From Odontocerum albicorne (lineage: Eukaryota; Arthropoda; Insecta; Trichoptera; Odontoceridae): a stretch of 64,000 bases of DNA. The notes below the pieces were generated by a model. That model did no database searches and had not been told where the DNA came from. It worked only from the letters and a program-made list of their open reading frames with translations. Position 1 is the stretch's first letter. Every line of letters begins with the position of its first letter. The DNA lies in contig OX463864.1 of the NCBI GenBank assembly GCA_949825065.1, positions 14,707,327-14,771,326 of the forward strand. Reading direction: 5' to 3'. A program made the position numbers and the translations under genes. Shown here in pieces: positions 30,771 through 40,369 of the stretch.

Positions 30771-31276
30771 CTCAGACGAATACATGTGGTGGCAACGTAT
30801 GATATAATACGAAATGAAGTGAGTAATGTGAACTAAAGACTGATATGTTGATTAAAATGAAAAGGGGGACTCTAAGATGGTTTGGGAATGAACAAAGACT
30901 AACAAAACAAATATATAGTGCAAATGTGAGTGGAAGACGTGTGAGAGAATATGGAATGAAGTGATTTGAGATGAATGTGAAATTAAGACTGATATGTTAA
31001 GTAGGAAGAAGAAGAGCACTTGAAGATGGCTTGGTTAGTTTTCTGATGGTTTGCACGTGTAACGAATGAATGAAGAAAGACTAACAAAACAAATATGCAG
31101 AGTAAATATGAGTTTAGGGCCATGAAAGACCAAGGAAAGTATGGTTGGAAAAAGTGTATGATATTTTGAAAGAAGGAAATGTAAAAAATCAAGGAAATCG
31201 TAGGAGCTGTATGGATTTGGAAAGGGCAAAGCATGTACAAGAGTACCTGGCGGCAATTAATACACACCGGGCTTAA

Positions 31277-31444
31277 GAAAGAGACTGTTGGCCATAATCG
31301 GCTAACTTCAGCTTTGCAAAGCGTCGTCTCTGTCATTCATACACGTGTTCCGTCGCGATTTGTCAGTCGTTGTCAAGTGTTTTAGGTACAGAGACGACGC
31401 TCTACAATGTTGAAGTTAGCCGATTATGGCCGACAGTCTCTTTC
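31277..31444. mobile_element. 168-bp hairpin MITE with TTAA flanks
   Basis: Arms of about 58 bases (GAAAGAGACTGTTGGCCATA at left and its inverse at right, with about four mismatches) enclose a 50-base loop. TTAA stands on each side (31273-31276 and 31445-31448), as expected for piggyBac-type insertion. No coding. Confidence 0.75.
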
Positions 31445-31448
31445 TTAA

Positions 31449-32075
31449 CCTTTCCTTCCCTGTGTTGGGTATCTTCTACACGTTGCTTCAAATAACCATC
31501 AATATCTCTATAAATATAATAAATACAAGGCTAAGATTCTAGGTATTCCTCCATAATATATTTACGCATTGATTTAAAAAATAATATTAATAATAATCAG
31601 AATTTATCGACTACATCGTAAGTATTTTCTGAATATCGGAAACAAATTCGCATTTAAACGCTGTGAGTGCCTCGATCTTGGGTCTTGACGATAGGTGAAA
31701 AGTATGCGGGAAGCGCGACACTATATTCGCATCTCACTTTTGCATACGTCACTGAATAGCGAGGAGCGCAATTGTCTCCACCTCGCGAGTGTAAGCGACG
31801 CCCGAGTTAGCCCCCAACCCTGCCGCGCTGCAGTAGCTGTTGAGCTGGCAACGAGACTAGACCTACGTCCGTTCCGTGAGCGTTGCCAGATGGTTTTTTA
31901 ATGTTTTCAGCAAATAAATCTCAATTTTTATAATTTTTAACTTCAATTATAATTAATTAAGGGGATTATCTATGAATTATCTTATTTTTCCGATTTAAAA
32001 TCGCTAATTTTTGATCGCGTACTCACTACCCAACACCGGAACACGCGTTTCATTTTTATCACCGTAAGGGAAGGG
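31449..32075. mobile_element. piggyBac-type non-autonomous element, 627 bp
   Basis: TTAA on both sides (31445-31448, 32076-32079). The ends, read inwards, are CCTTTCCTTCCCTGTG and CCCTTCCCTTACGGTG, an imperfect inverted pair starting CC(C/T)TTCC. A GTGTTGGGTA subterminal motif is also found near both ends. The interior is AT-rich on the left and GC-rich at 31740-31890 (CGCGAGTGTAAGCGACGCCC), with no transposase. The small frame at 31695-31901 has no motif. Confidence 0.7.
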
Positions 32076-32179
32076 TTAAGCCCGATGAGTATTACTTACC
32101 GCCGGGTGCTGTATGTCGAGATAGGAAATTTTGGCACTCTGCCTACCACAACAGGGAAATGGTGTGATATTATGTATGT

Positions 32180-32504
32180 ATTAAAGTGAAATTGTGTTGA
32201 ATTTTTTTTTTAGCGGTCCGGTCCCAGACTGAGGACCCCGGACCACACTTAGGGAAGGGCTATTCAAAAGATTGTTTTATCTTTAGTTTCCATCACAATC
32301 ATATTGATTTATGTCTGTATTTACGATCGGTTCACAAAAGGGAAGAGGAAGTGGGTGGAGTCGCGCGCTTCGCCTTAATTGAGACATAATAAAGAGGAAT
32401 GTGCTCAACTGGAAGAACTCAACGCCGACTGGGACAGAGACGTTGAAGATTCGCTGGGCCGCCCCTTGAACTTCGGGACTCGCGTAACGGGACAGTCAAG
32501 CCAA
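32180..32504. other. No gene recognised
   Basis: Contains a GC-rich GCGGTCCGGTCCCAGACTGA, GGACCCCGGACC stretch near 32212-32250 and a 62-codon frame at 32379-32567 with acidic residues (NADWDRDVEDSLG). The frame has no known motif and runs into the next repeat. Confidence 0.4.
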
Positions 32505-33190
32505 CTAGTGCGTATCATCAATGGTAGCCATTTGATCTATGACATACGTTTGAGGCTTAGTTGCTAATATAGCGATATAAAAAAAAACAGATATTTATTT
32601 ATTCTTATATTATCTCTCAACATTAATTCTTACCCTCTCTCTCTCAACATTCCTCCAGTTTGTACCCCTCAATATTCGTCCATTTTGTATCCCCTTTCAA
32701 ACAACCAATAATTCTTATTGTATCCCTCAACATTCATTCTTATGGTAAGTAACCCTCAATTTCCATTCTTACAGTACCCCTCAAAATGAATTCTTATAGT
32801 ACACTTCAACAATCATTCTAATAGTGCATTTAAATAATCGACCATTCTTATGTTGCAGCTCAATATTCATTCCAACGATACCCCTCAACATTCATTCTTA
32901 CGATACCCCTTAACATTCATTCTTATGGTTCCCCTGAACATTCTTTCTTATGCTAAACCCAAACATTCATTCTTATTGTACCCTTCAACAATAATTTTTA
33001 TGGTACATTTTAACAATCTTTCTCGTAGTTACCTTCAACATTAATTCTTGCGCTAAATCTCAATATTCATTATTATGGTATCCTTCAACAATCATTTTTA
33101 AGGTACCTTTCAAGAACCTTTCTTATGATACCCCTCAACATTCATTCTTATAGTAAACCTTAACTTCCAATCTAATGATACTCCACAACA
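32505..33190 (+). repeat. SINE-like unit followed by a long degenerate 25-bp array
   Basis: Starts GTGCGTATCATCAATGGTAG, CCATTTGATCTATGAC, then GAGGCTTAGTTGCTAATATA and an A run, as at 30505. Then roughly twenty-five copies of a degenerate 22-25 base unit, typically TACCCCTCAACATTCATTCT TATGG with many variants (GTA, GAT or CTAAAC starts). The array makes a spurious 64-codon frame at 32850-33044. Confidence 0.75.
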
Positions 33191-33414
33191 GGGAGACTAC
33201 TGTATTACACTATCGTTTTATGAGTACAATCTGTTTGTTTGGTTCAATATGGCAATCTCTTTCAATCAATCGGCAAAGTAGGAGGGAATATTGGGAAGAG
33301 TAATAGAGAAATCATGAAATACGCTACGTCACTAAAGAAAAATATGATGCTTCTATAGTATGTCGCTGTTAGAAACGCACCAACGACAGTGTGACTTTAA
33401 CGTTATATGATAGC

Positions 33415-33790
33415 TGGTTCTTCTTCCCAGTGTCATGTCAGGACCCCCGCAACGTTGAATATCACCTGAGAAGTAGACATATGTCCCCGGCAGCCCGAAA
33501 AAGGTCTCCAACGCCCCTTATGCCAGTTCAATCACGTATATTGCGGAGCCAGGTTATTTGCCTCCTGCCAACACCTCTTCGGCCTTCTATTTTGCCTTGG
33601 ATGATCAGGTGCAGTAATTTGTACTTTGCTCCTCTAAGTAACATATATGACACAAGTAGGACACCTTTCGGATTTTAATATTAGCCAGCAACTCTCTATC
33701 AACTTTGGCTCTTTGAAGAACCCTCGTGTTGCTGACCATATCCGTCCAGGGTATCCGTAACATTCTCCGGTGCATCCACATTTCGAATAG
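33415..33790 (-). pseudogene. RT-D reverse transcriptase C-terminus
   Basis: This is the same segment as 12100-12490, here with more damage: MLRIPWTDMVSNTRVLQRAK, VDRELLANIKIRK, LLHLIIQGKIEGRRGVGRR and RNIRD*TGIRGVGDLF, with a stop and an insertion of a few bases near 33640. Both copies end in CCAGTGTCATGTCAGG. Confidence 0.75.
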
Positions 33791-34234
33791 TTGGTTCTAA
33801 AGATATCTTAAAACAATACAACATTCGAATAGACGTAGTTGAATTCCTCATAAAACAATGCCCAATTTAGTTTCACAATTCAACAAATAACCAAAACCAC
33901 TCCTGCTGCCAGTATTACAAGTCTTACGTGATGAAGTGTCGTTAAAATTACAAAAAAAGGTGCATTCCAATTCTGTTTCCGCCCCTGGAATGAGAACTCG
34001 GGTGCTGGAACGATCATTAGTGAAAAATTATCCTTCAGATATAATTCTTCTTCTTCTTGTTCGCTAATTGTCCCGGTTATTGTATTCAGACAGCTCATTG
34101 TACATGTTTTGTAAATAAGGGGGCAAGGAAAAAAATATATTTCTTCCGGTGAATAAATGGTCAATTAATGAAACATTTTGAATTTAAGTAATGAAGGAAC
34201 GTTTTGTTTTCATTTTCTAGCCGATAAATAATAT
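33791..34234. other. No gene recognised
   Basis: A 94-codon frame on the minus strand (33880-34164) has no known motif. Mixed composition with a CTTCTTCTTCTTG run at 34050. Confidence 0.45.
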
Positions 34235-34315
34235 TTTTTCTTTACAAATCTGCCTTATATTTGATACATTACATATTATGTAATGTATCAAATATAAGTC
34301 AGATTTGTAAAGAAA
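34235..34315. repeat. 81-bp near-perfect palindrome
   Basis: Arms of about 40 bases (TTTCTTTACAAATCTG, CTTATATTTGATACATTACA) with one mismatch and a one-base centre near 34276. It lies exactly at the 5' edge of the following RT-A copy. Confidence 0.9.
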
Positions 34316-34375
34316 AATGAAGAACATCATTCTGAGATCATATGGGCATGTGGAACGAATGAATGAAGAAACATA

Positions 34376-34980
34376 CGAGGTGTATCCAGAAAGTAAGTGT
34401 ACTGAGGCTCTCACGACCGGATGGATTTTATTTTCGACATGTTGGCTACACTTCCGTGTAGCCTGATCCTTCCCCTCCGCAACGAGACCAATTCGAGGTC
34501 AGTACGTTGAGAAGTGTCGACGCGACAACACGTTTCGTGAAAAATGTCAATCCAATCTCCCGCCAAGTGCGAAATACGCGGTGTCATCCGTTATCTCGTT
34601 TGGAAGGGAAAACCTCCGGTTGAGGTTTATAATGAGGTGAAAACTGCATATGGTGATAAAGCTATGAATCGTACGAGTGTGTACAAGTGGTGTCGCGAGT
34701 TTAAAAACGGTCGTACGTCTGTGCATGATGATCAGAGGAGCGGAAGACCTTCAATTGTGACTGACGAAATTGTGGAAAAAATCGAAAATGCGCTCCGTGA
34801 CGATCGCAGATTGACTGTGGATGAACTTTCTGCGATGTTTCCGCAAATCTCCAGATCTCTACTACACGAAACCATCACACCCTTACATATGTACTACGGT
34901 AACCACGTAATTTTTTTGTTTAAATAAAAAAAATTGTAACCTACAAAAATTCAGTACACTTACTTTCTGGATATGCCTCG
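34376..34980 (+). mobile_element. Internally deleted mariner, 605 bp, TA flanks
   Basis: Same family as 16687-17616, better preserved at the ends: CGAGGTGTATCCAGAAAGTA at left, and the inverse ending GGATATGCCTCG at right, with TA on both sides. It has the leader and the first 110 codons of the transposase, then jumps to the last 80 bases of the 3' region (ATATGTACTACGGTAACCAC). More has been deleted than in the 16.7-kb copy, and at different positions, so the two deletions arose independently. Confidence 0.92.
34544..34927 (+). pseudogene. Truncated mariner transposase (DNA-binding part only)
   Basis: 127 codons from the ATG at 34544 (MSIQSPAKCEIRGVIRYLVW). Both helix-turn-helix segments are present: GDKAMNRTSVYKWCREFKNG with the SGRPSIVTDE hinge, and NALRDDRRLTVDELSAMFPQ, ISRSLLHETI. 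The last 15 codons come from the 3' untranslated part. No catalytic residue remains. Such a product could at most bind transposon ends and compete with the full enzyme; whether it is expressed is unknown. Confidence 0.8.
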
Positions 34981-35220
34981 TATATAGGGAAAATATTAAT
35001 GGAAGCGTGATAGAGGAAGACTAAAAAAAGTATGGTTGAATCAAGTGAATGACATTCTGAAAGTAGGAAAAGTAGAAAGTCAGAGAAATCGTAGATGTTG
35101 TGTGAGGTGTATATGATACATATGGAAAAGGCGAAATATGTGTGTCGAAATATGAAAGAATCGCGCTGTCTTCCTCAGCAGGGAAACTGCGTGATGGTAT
35201 ATGATATATGTATATACAAT

Positions 35221-35684
35221 ACTACACTTTTGCAGTATACAGCACACCCTGACAAGTTTATTACCATGTGGCAATCGCTATAAGCCGACAAGAAAGGTGT
35301 TAAAGATTGCTTAGTCAGTGAAAGTTTAATAAAATAAAATATTCTATCAAGAGAAATGAACAATGAATGATAAATGTTACCACAATCAGAACCTCGACAC
35401 CAAGATAGACGATGGGAACCTCGTGATGGTGGCAGAGGAAAGTGATGACTTGCAGAAATAACCCTATTGAAAAATAGATCGGGGATTTTGATTGGCCAAT
35501 GTGTCACAGCTTATATGGGGAGTTACAAATGGTTTCGGTCGATGTAACATTATGATTGCAGTCGGTGCCGAACAAATGCATACACTTATAAGAGCTAAAA
35601 CATGTTCATTTATTTTTTCGAATGAGAATTTCGAATGAGATTAAACATCAATAATTTTATTAATTATTACGATAGAACAATAAT
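35221..35684. other. No gene; LINE-B scrap at the left
   Basis: 35230-35285 (CACACCCTGACAAGTTTATT, ACCATGTGGCAATC) looks like a diverged LINE-B/SINE tail in reverse. The rest, including two minus-strand frames at 35080-35507, shows no motif. Confidence 0.4.
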
Positions 35685-36310
35685 AAAGCGCTGTTAACAG
35701 AGAAGACTCTCTCCAAAGGCGCTTTAGGGAATCGGTCGTTAAGGAAGAGATGATGATGGTTGTTGATAAATAAAATAACTTGTTAAATCGCAATGCGGAA
35801 AGAGAGAGTGTTTATTTTTATAGTAACGTAGGTATTTATATCTTTTTGGAATGTGCACGAAAGTGCGCTCGCGATATGCTTCTGTCTCGCTTCTGTGAAT
35901 GCAGAAATGGTTTATTGTCGTATGTGGGTATTCATCTAAATACGGAACTGGTGAGATAGCCGTGGTGCGTTCTCTCTCTCTGGCGTGTGGTGCGGTCGCT
36001 TGGCCGGCGTCAATGGCCGGCATGTGACCTTCGGACTGTTTACTATAATTTATCGAGGAATCCGAAGGTCGTTTCATCAGTCATTGACCGTATGTATGCG
36101 ACAATATCATGCGACGACCGCCACAGCGCTTTAACTCAGGAATCGAACCCACTATTATAGATAAATAAAGCGCTGTTAACAGAGAAGACTCTCTCCAAAG
36201 GCGCTTTAACTCAGGAATCGAACCCACTATTATATAGAAGATAAATAAAGCGCTGTTAACAGAGAAGACTCTCTCCAAAGGCGCTTTAACTCAGGAATCG
36301 AACCCACTAT
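35685..36310. repeat. 75-80 bp tandem repeat, split by an LTR-like insertion
   Basis: Units read AATAAAGCGCTGTTAACAGA, GAAGACTCTCTCCAAAGGCG, CTTTAACTCAGGAATCGAAC, CCACTATTATAGAT. One unit start lies at 35688-35735 and about two and a half units at 36122-36310. Read on the minus strand, GGGTTCGATTCC is a good polymerase III B box, so the unit may derive from a tRNA-like SINE. It resembles the 85-bp array at 3541-4305. Confidence 0.85.
35735..36120 (-). mobile_element. LTR-like repeat, copy 1
   Basis: On the minus strand: CGGTCGTCGCATGATATTGT near the start, a TATA-like AAAGATATAAATACC, then ATAAAAATAAACACTCTCTC and an end near CCTTAACGACCGATTCCC. The same order is found on the plus strand at 63436-63775. 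The promoter-like layout (TATA, then a start region, then AATAAA-like) suggests a solo LTR. GCGCTTTA occurs at both flanks, but because the host array contains that word, this does not prove a target duplication. The 112-codon frame here is part of the repeat and not a host gene. Confidence 0.5.
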
Positions 36311-36344
36311 TATAGATAAATAAAATATTTTACAGTATATTATC

Positions 36345-36500
36345 AATACATACATACTTACATATCATCCATACATACATATCATCACGCCGAGCCCGTT
36401 GTGGGGTAGGCAGAGAGGATGGACGTTCAAATATTTTTATCAAAGGGCATAACTGTCGCCTCTTCCACATTCATATATCTCGTCATGCACATCCAATTAT
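36345..36500 (-). mobile_element. RT-A 3' end fragment
   Basis: A tail of ACATACATACTTACATATCA, then CATATCATCACGCCGAGCCC, GTTGTGGGGTAGGCAGAGAG and GCCTCTTCCACATTCATATA, the standard RT-A 3' end in reverse. Confidence 0.7.
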
Positions 36501-36509
36501 AATATATAT

Positions 36510-36745
36510 GTGTCCTATTTGGGTCATGTACTTAGAGGAGCAAAGTACAAATTACTGCACCTGATCATCCAAGGCAAAATAGAAGGCTGAAGAGGTGTTG
36601 GCAGAAGGCAAATCTCCTGGCTCCGCAATATACGTGATTGGACTGGCATAAGGGGCGTTGTATCTTTTTCGGGCTGCCCGGGACAAAAATGTCTACTCTC
36701 AAGTGATTTTCAACGTTGGGAGGACCTTACATGACACAAAGAAGA
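36510..36745 (+). pseudogene. RT-D reverse transcriptase C-terminus
   Basis: Plus-strand residues LGHVLRGAKYKLLHLIIQGK, IEG-stop-RGVGRRQISWLRN, IRDWTGIRG, then a frame change into GCPGQKCLLSSDFQRWEDLT. The first 60 bases of the 12.1-kb version are missing. It adjoins the RT-A fragment in opposite orientation. Confidence 0.7.
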
Positions 36746-37295
36746 AGATAAGCCTTTTTCAACTCATTCGTTTAATGCGACGAATTGATCTCGAGATTAC
36801 TATATTTATTTTATTATACTCGTACTTAAAACATAATTCTCTAACAAACAGAATATCTCTATTTTATTCGATTGTTCCTTACTTTATCAAAAATTGTAAC
36901 AACAGTTACTATTCGCAAGGCACGCATTTATTGCCCACTTATTATTTATAACTTGTATTTGCACTTATAAAATTCTTCATTCGGCTCAGAAGAATTGAGC
37001 GGGATAGAACTAGTCATGTGCAATTTATATTAAATAATGCAATATAATATCAAACACCCCAGCGGTAATAATTGATGCATTTCTCAGAGCAGATGCATCA
37101 GTTCAAACTCCCACCACAGCGCGTTGCACTTAATTGCTAATAAAACGGTGCATGACGATAGCTATTTTGAATCTATCCAATTTAGACTACCAACGAAACT
37201 GCGTGGGGTAGTCGATTGCTCAAATTAATACATTGACACTGTTTTACCATATTTTACATGAAAAAACACCGGTTTAAAAAGCGCGTTTAAATAAT
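36746..37295. other. No gene recognised
   Basis: AT-rich; a plus-strand frame 36658-36951 begins within the RT-D copy and has no motif after it. Nothing else recognised. Confidence 0.45.
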
Positions 37296-37299
37296 TTGT

Positions 37300-37545
37300 T
37301 TGACAGCTTATCGTTGTCGTGGCCGGGCCTCGTACTCAAGGAACCCCTCGCCACTTTAACGTCAAACTTGAGACGCTCTTCCATGTATTTAAGAGACCTG
37401 GATGTTAAACGGACCGATACGTTTTTATTAAAAAGATGTGGTTTAAGCGGGAATCGAACGCGCAACCTTGTATCTATTCAAATAAATTATTCGAAAAAAA
37501 TACTCTGATCTGAACTACCAAAATTCTATAACATTCGGCCCTTCA
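37300..37545 (-). mobile_element. tRNA-derived SINE
   Basis: The minus strand reads GGTAGTTCAGATCAGAGTAT as A-box region, then GCGCGTTCGATTCCCGCTTA as B-box region, an A-rich link and GGCGAGGGGTTCCTTGAGTA, CGAGGCCCGGCC. That last segment resembles 61270-61310 (read on the minus strand). An unrelated AT block appears to be inserted between the A and B boxes. Confidence 0.5.
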
Positions 37546-37554
37546 GACAAAAGT

Positions 37555-37950
37555 TTGAGCAAGTCTCTCTCCCTGGCTCCATCCCAACTCACTGTCTGCG
37601 AAGACTGTTGGGGTCAGCTCTCCTCGTCCTCAGGTTGTATGCTCTTCTGTCCCGGACTACGTCCCCCAGGCCGTCCCTCTGCAACAGGTTATCTTTTTGC
37701 ACCACCCATGAATTCTTTGGTCTTCCTCTGGTTGTTATTCGAGGAAGATCCATGGAGATTGCCTGGTACACAATGTGATCGGGTGCTCTGCGTCCAACGT
37801 GCCCATAGCATCTCAATCGCCTCTCCTCCATTTTGCTGTTGATGTATGTAACACCTAGGCTTCCACGAATGCGTGAGCTTCTTATTTTGTATCTTAGGGA
37901 CACACCTGCTGACCATCTTAGCATGCGCATTTCAGCAGTTTCTAGTTGCC
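37555..37950 (-). pseudogene. RT-B reverse transcriptase C-terminus
   Basis: A 113-codon minus-strand frame: MRMLRWSAGVSLRYKIRSSR, IRGSLGVTYINSKMEERRLR, CYGHVGRRAPDHIVYQAISM, DLPRITTRGRPKNSW, then QRDGLGDVVRDRRAYNLRTR and RADPNSLRRQ. This is the complete C-terminal tail of an RTE-like enzyme. The longer copy at 40505-41350 has the same residues. Confidence 0.8.
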
Positions 37951-38224
37951 TAGAGTAAGAGTTTTGCTTAGAATAAGAGTTTCTTCAGACAAAAATTTGA
38001 GCAAGTGATCAACAAAAAAAGACCACGAGAATATTTGGCTTCCGCACGCCTCATACTGTGAGTATAAGAGGTAGTTATAGTAATTTCTAATTAATACAAA
38101 GGTTACTTACAAGTCAAATAATAAATCTTCACCCTTTTCATGAAAGTATAATATTTTTGGATATCGATTCATAATGTCTGCAGATTGGATAAAATCATAC
38201 CTGGAAAAAGAGAAAAATCGTTAT
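37951..38224. other. No gene recognised
   Basis: Includes a near-repeat of CAGACAAAAGTTTGAGCAAG (37545 and 37985), flanking the RT-B copy on both sides; this could be an old target-site duplication of that insertion. Confidence 0.4.
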
Positions 38225-38540
38225 TAATAAACGTACATACATACATATTATCACGCCATTTACATGTCGGGGTAGGCAGAAAGAACAGAGCGCTATACTT
38301 TCCTTACTCGGCACACATACTTAGCATCTTCCACATCCATACACCATATATAACCTCAACGAGTTTTCGGACTATCTACTTTTCCTTTTTCCAGCAAATA
38401 ATTTTCATGATCCAACCATACTTGAGTCTTCAACTCATACGCCCTCCACTCACATTTGCACTGTATATCTGTTTTGTTAGTCTTTCTTCATTCATTCGTT
38501 CTACATGTCCAAACCATCTCAACGTATACTACTTTTATTC
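38225..38540 (-). mobile_element. RT-A 3' end, well preserved
   Basis: In reverse: ACATACATACATATTATCAC, GCCATTTACATGTCGGGGTA, GGCAGAAAGAACAGAGCGCT, then AATTTTCATGATCCAACCAT to TTCATTCATTCGTTCTACAT and GTCCAAACCATCTCAACGT. On the minus strand it encodes an RWFGHVERMNEERLTKQIYS-like stretch and a RPRKVWLDHENY-like stretch with frame breaks. Confidence 0.75.
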
Positions 38541-38579
38541 ATTTAATATTATTATATAGCCGAAAAACGTGTGAGCAAG

Positions 38580-38765
38580 GATTAAATTAAGATACGACCT
38601 CTGTGACCAAATTGATAAGACGCATGTTTTCCAATCCGGGGGTTGTGGATTCATATGCCACTGGAATCCAGATTAAAAAAAAAATGTTTCCAGTCTTGTT
38701 TTCATTTAAGGTCTATTTATCATATTTCTAGTTGGCTGGAAGAGATTTTCAAAAGTTGGTTTAAC
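38580..38765 (+). mobile_element. tRNA-derived SINE, body and LINE-B-like end
   Basis: Head with GACCAAATTGATAAGACGCA and a degenerate B box (GGTTGTGGATTCATATGCC). Body GAATCCAGATTAAAAAAAAA, TTTTCATTTAAGGTCTATTT, then TAGTTGGCTGGAAGAGATTT, as in LINE-B. The copy stops before the GCAATAA tail. Confidence 0.6.
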
Positions 38766-38960
38766 ACATCGGCCTTAAGTTCACATTTATTCCTTATCAC
38801 TTATTCCGTATTCTGTCATACATTGTCAATCCATGTATTATTCTCAATGCACGTCTGTACAGCATTTATTCGGCTCCTCTTAGTCTTTTTCACGTCCATG
38901 TTTTTCTCCCATACGCCAAAGTTGGCACCAAAATTCTATTGTGGATAAATGTTATAATTA
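38766..38960 (-). mobile_element. RT-A internal fragment
   Basis: ACACATCGGCCTTAAGTTCA, CATTTATTCCTTATCACTTA, TTCGGCTCCTCTTAGTCTTT and CCATGTTTTTCTCCCATACG are in reverse the RT-A segment running from the YGSETW-like motif to KADVL. It lies directly after the SINE. Confidence 0.6.
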
Positions 38961-39239
38961 ATAAAACTATTTATAAAAATAAAATGAGGCTTTTGGAGGT
39001 TCTCACATAGGTATGGAAGGGAATGATCGATGCGAATGTAAAGCCTGTACTGAGGAGTTGTTGGACATACTATTGATGCGGTTGTTGAGATTATGATGCG
39101 GTTAGAAACGTGTATGTGATAGCTTGGGATTCAAGTGTGTGTGTAAGGCTATGAATTTAGAGTGTGAATTTTTCAGCTGGGTGTTAAGTACTTTGGACAA
39201 ATATATGAAATTCGTAATTAAGGGATGAGACCACATCGT

Positions 39240-39790
39240 CACTGTTTTATTTATTTATTTATTTAACACTTTTATTGCAATATCATCTGGCGGGTTTATT
39301 GCCAGGTGGCAATCTCTTCCAACCAACCAGACAAAAGTAAATGAAGCAAGTTACGTGGTCGCATAAATCATTCAAATGACTATCCATCCCCACGCAATCC
39401 ATAAACATATACGCGAGAACATGCCCACGAACCCCACAAAGACGGACAATCACCCGAACATAATTTTTCATATAAAGTGAGATATCATCAATCAAAAGGA
39501 AAGGAAAGGATGGTGGAGAGGAAAGGAAAAGAAAAGTGAGGAATGAAACACGTTATTTTACTGATTAGAAATTAAGAGTTTTTTCAGTCGCTTCTTAAAG
39601 CATGCCAAGGACGGAGCGAGTCTTATATTGGTTTGTAACTGATTCCAGAGTCTCACTGCATGTATAGTAAAGGACGACGTAAAGAAAGAGGAGCGGTGAA
39701 CTGGAAAGGCCAATAAACAATCTCTATTTGAGCGTTCTGTTGCTCTCTCCTAGTGAAATGATTTTATATTTACACAAATTGAATTATTGT
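39240..39790 (-). mobile_element. LINE-B 3' end with part of the reverse transcriptase
   Basis: Left end is an ATTT-unit run (tail), then CAATATCATCTGGCGGGTTT and the 3' untranslated region. The minus strand then gives the end of the protein: HRSSFFTSSFTIHAVRLWN-like, PSLACFKKRLKKLLISNQ-like residues (39595-39740). CR1/L2-type LINEs end this way. The 70-codon frame at 39283-39495 lies in the untranslated region and recurs in other copies only because the repeats are young. Confidence 0.75.
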
Positions 39791-40024
39791 AAATATATAC
39801 TTTTTGATTCGCATATCCATTAACAATATTTAAATAACAAATGTTTTGTGAATAAAAATAGAATTAAAAAAAACGAGACTTAAGTAGCCTTTGCGTTTAT
39901 ATTATTTTGTTTTCAAAACAACCCCTACTTTGAAAAGTAATGATATTAATTTGATAGAGTATAAAAATAGCCCCTTTCACAAAGAATGGAGGAAAGTTAA
40001 TTAATTGCATTATTAAATAATGTA
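39791..40024. other. No gene recognised
   Basis: AT-rich spacer without recognisable content. Confidence 0.45.
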
Positions 40025-40360
40025 TATCTGTGTATGGCACTATGCCATTTCCCTGTCAATGCAGGCAGAAAGGATGTAGCACCAGACAACTTCCGCTTTT
40101 TATATATCTATACGTTTTCTCAGATAACTCCTTCGATACTTTACATTTTCTTTGATCAAACTATTATTCATTTTGCCCATCCTTACTTTCCTTGGTATTT
40201 CTCAAACACGCCTTCTATTAATATTCGTATTTCAAAATTATTTCTTCAGTCGTTCTTCATTCATTCGTTCTGCATGCCCAAACCACATTAGACTACTCTT
40301 CGTCGTGCATTAATACATCAGCCTTCAGCTAACATTTATCATTGATCGACTTCGAATGAT
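40025..40360 (-). mobile_element. RT-A 3' end
   Basis: In reverse: CTATGCCATTTCCCTGTCAA, TGCAGGCAGAAAGGATGTAG, then TCGTTCTTCATTCATTCGTT, CTGCATGCCCAAACCACATT and ACATCAGCCTTCAGCTAACA. The minus strand reads WFGHAERMNEER-like sequence. Confidence 0.7.
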
Positions 40361-40369
40361 GTCATATTT

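Larger units (their letters stand above)
31237..32112. mobile_element. Short palindromic element split by two TTAA insertions
   Basis: The outer halves are AGTACCTGGCGGCAATTAAT...CACCGGGC (31241-31272) and GCCCGATGAGTATTACTTAC, CGCCGGGTGCT (32080-32110). Joined at the shared TTAA they form an imperfect hairpin of about 66 bases with CGGGCTTAAGCCCG at its centre. It lies inside an RT-A copy, with TGTA at both junctions. The central TTAA is where the two TTAA-flanked elements listed below have inserted. Confidence 0.65.
30400..32175 (+). pseudogene. RT-A copy carrying nested insertions
   Basis: The pieces, in order, are 30400-30505 (LMYGSETW-like, then NAVEMS), 30770-31236 (YDIIRNEVSNVN-like, two tandem versions of the LxxMKxxxLRWFG to GRR/GRPRKVWLEKV segment, then DILKEGNVKNQGNRRSCMDL) and 32112-32175 (ACTCTGCCTACCACAACAGG and the GTGATATTATGTATGTA tail). 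Insertions at 30505-30770 and 31237-32112 separate them. The internal duplication at about 30930-31130 repeats the WFG-V-R-NE-ERLTKQI segment. Confidence 0.65.
34316..35220 (+). pseudogene. RT-A copy interrupted by a mariner
   Basis: 34316-34373 reads KNIILRSYGHVERMNEET-like, then stops at the mariner left end. From 34983 the same copy continues: GRGRLKKVWLNQVNDILKVG, KVESQRNRRC, YMEKAKYVCRNMKESRC, then TTCCTCAGCAGGGAAACTGC and a GTGATGGTATATGATATATG tail. It is about 300 bases in total without the insertion. Confidence 0.7.

Noticed and set aside
31695..31901. GC-rich 68-codon frame as an exon or CpG island
   Set aside because: It lies wholly within the TTAA-flanked 627-bp element and has no motif.
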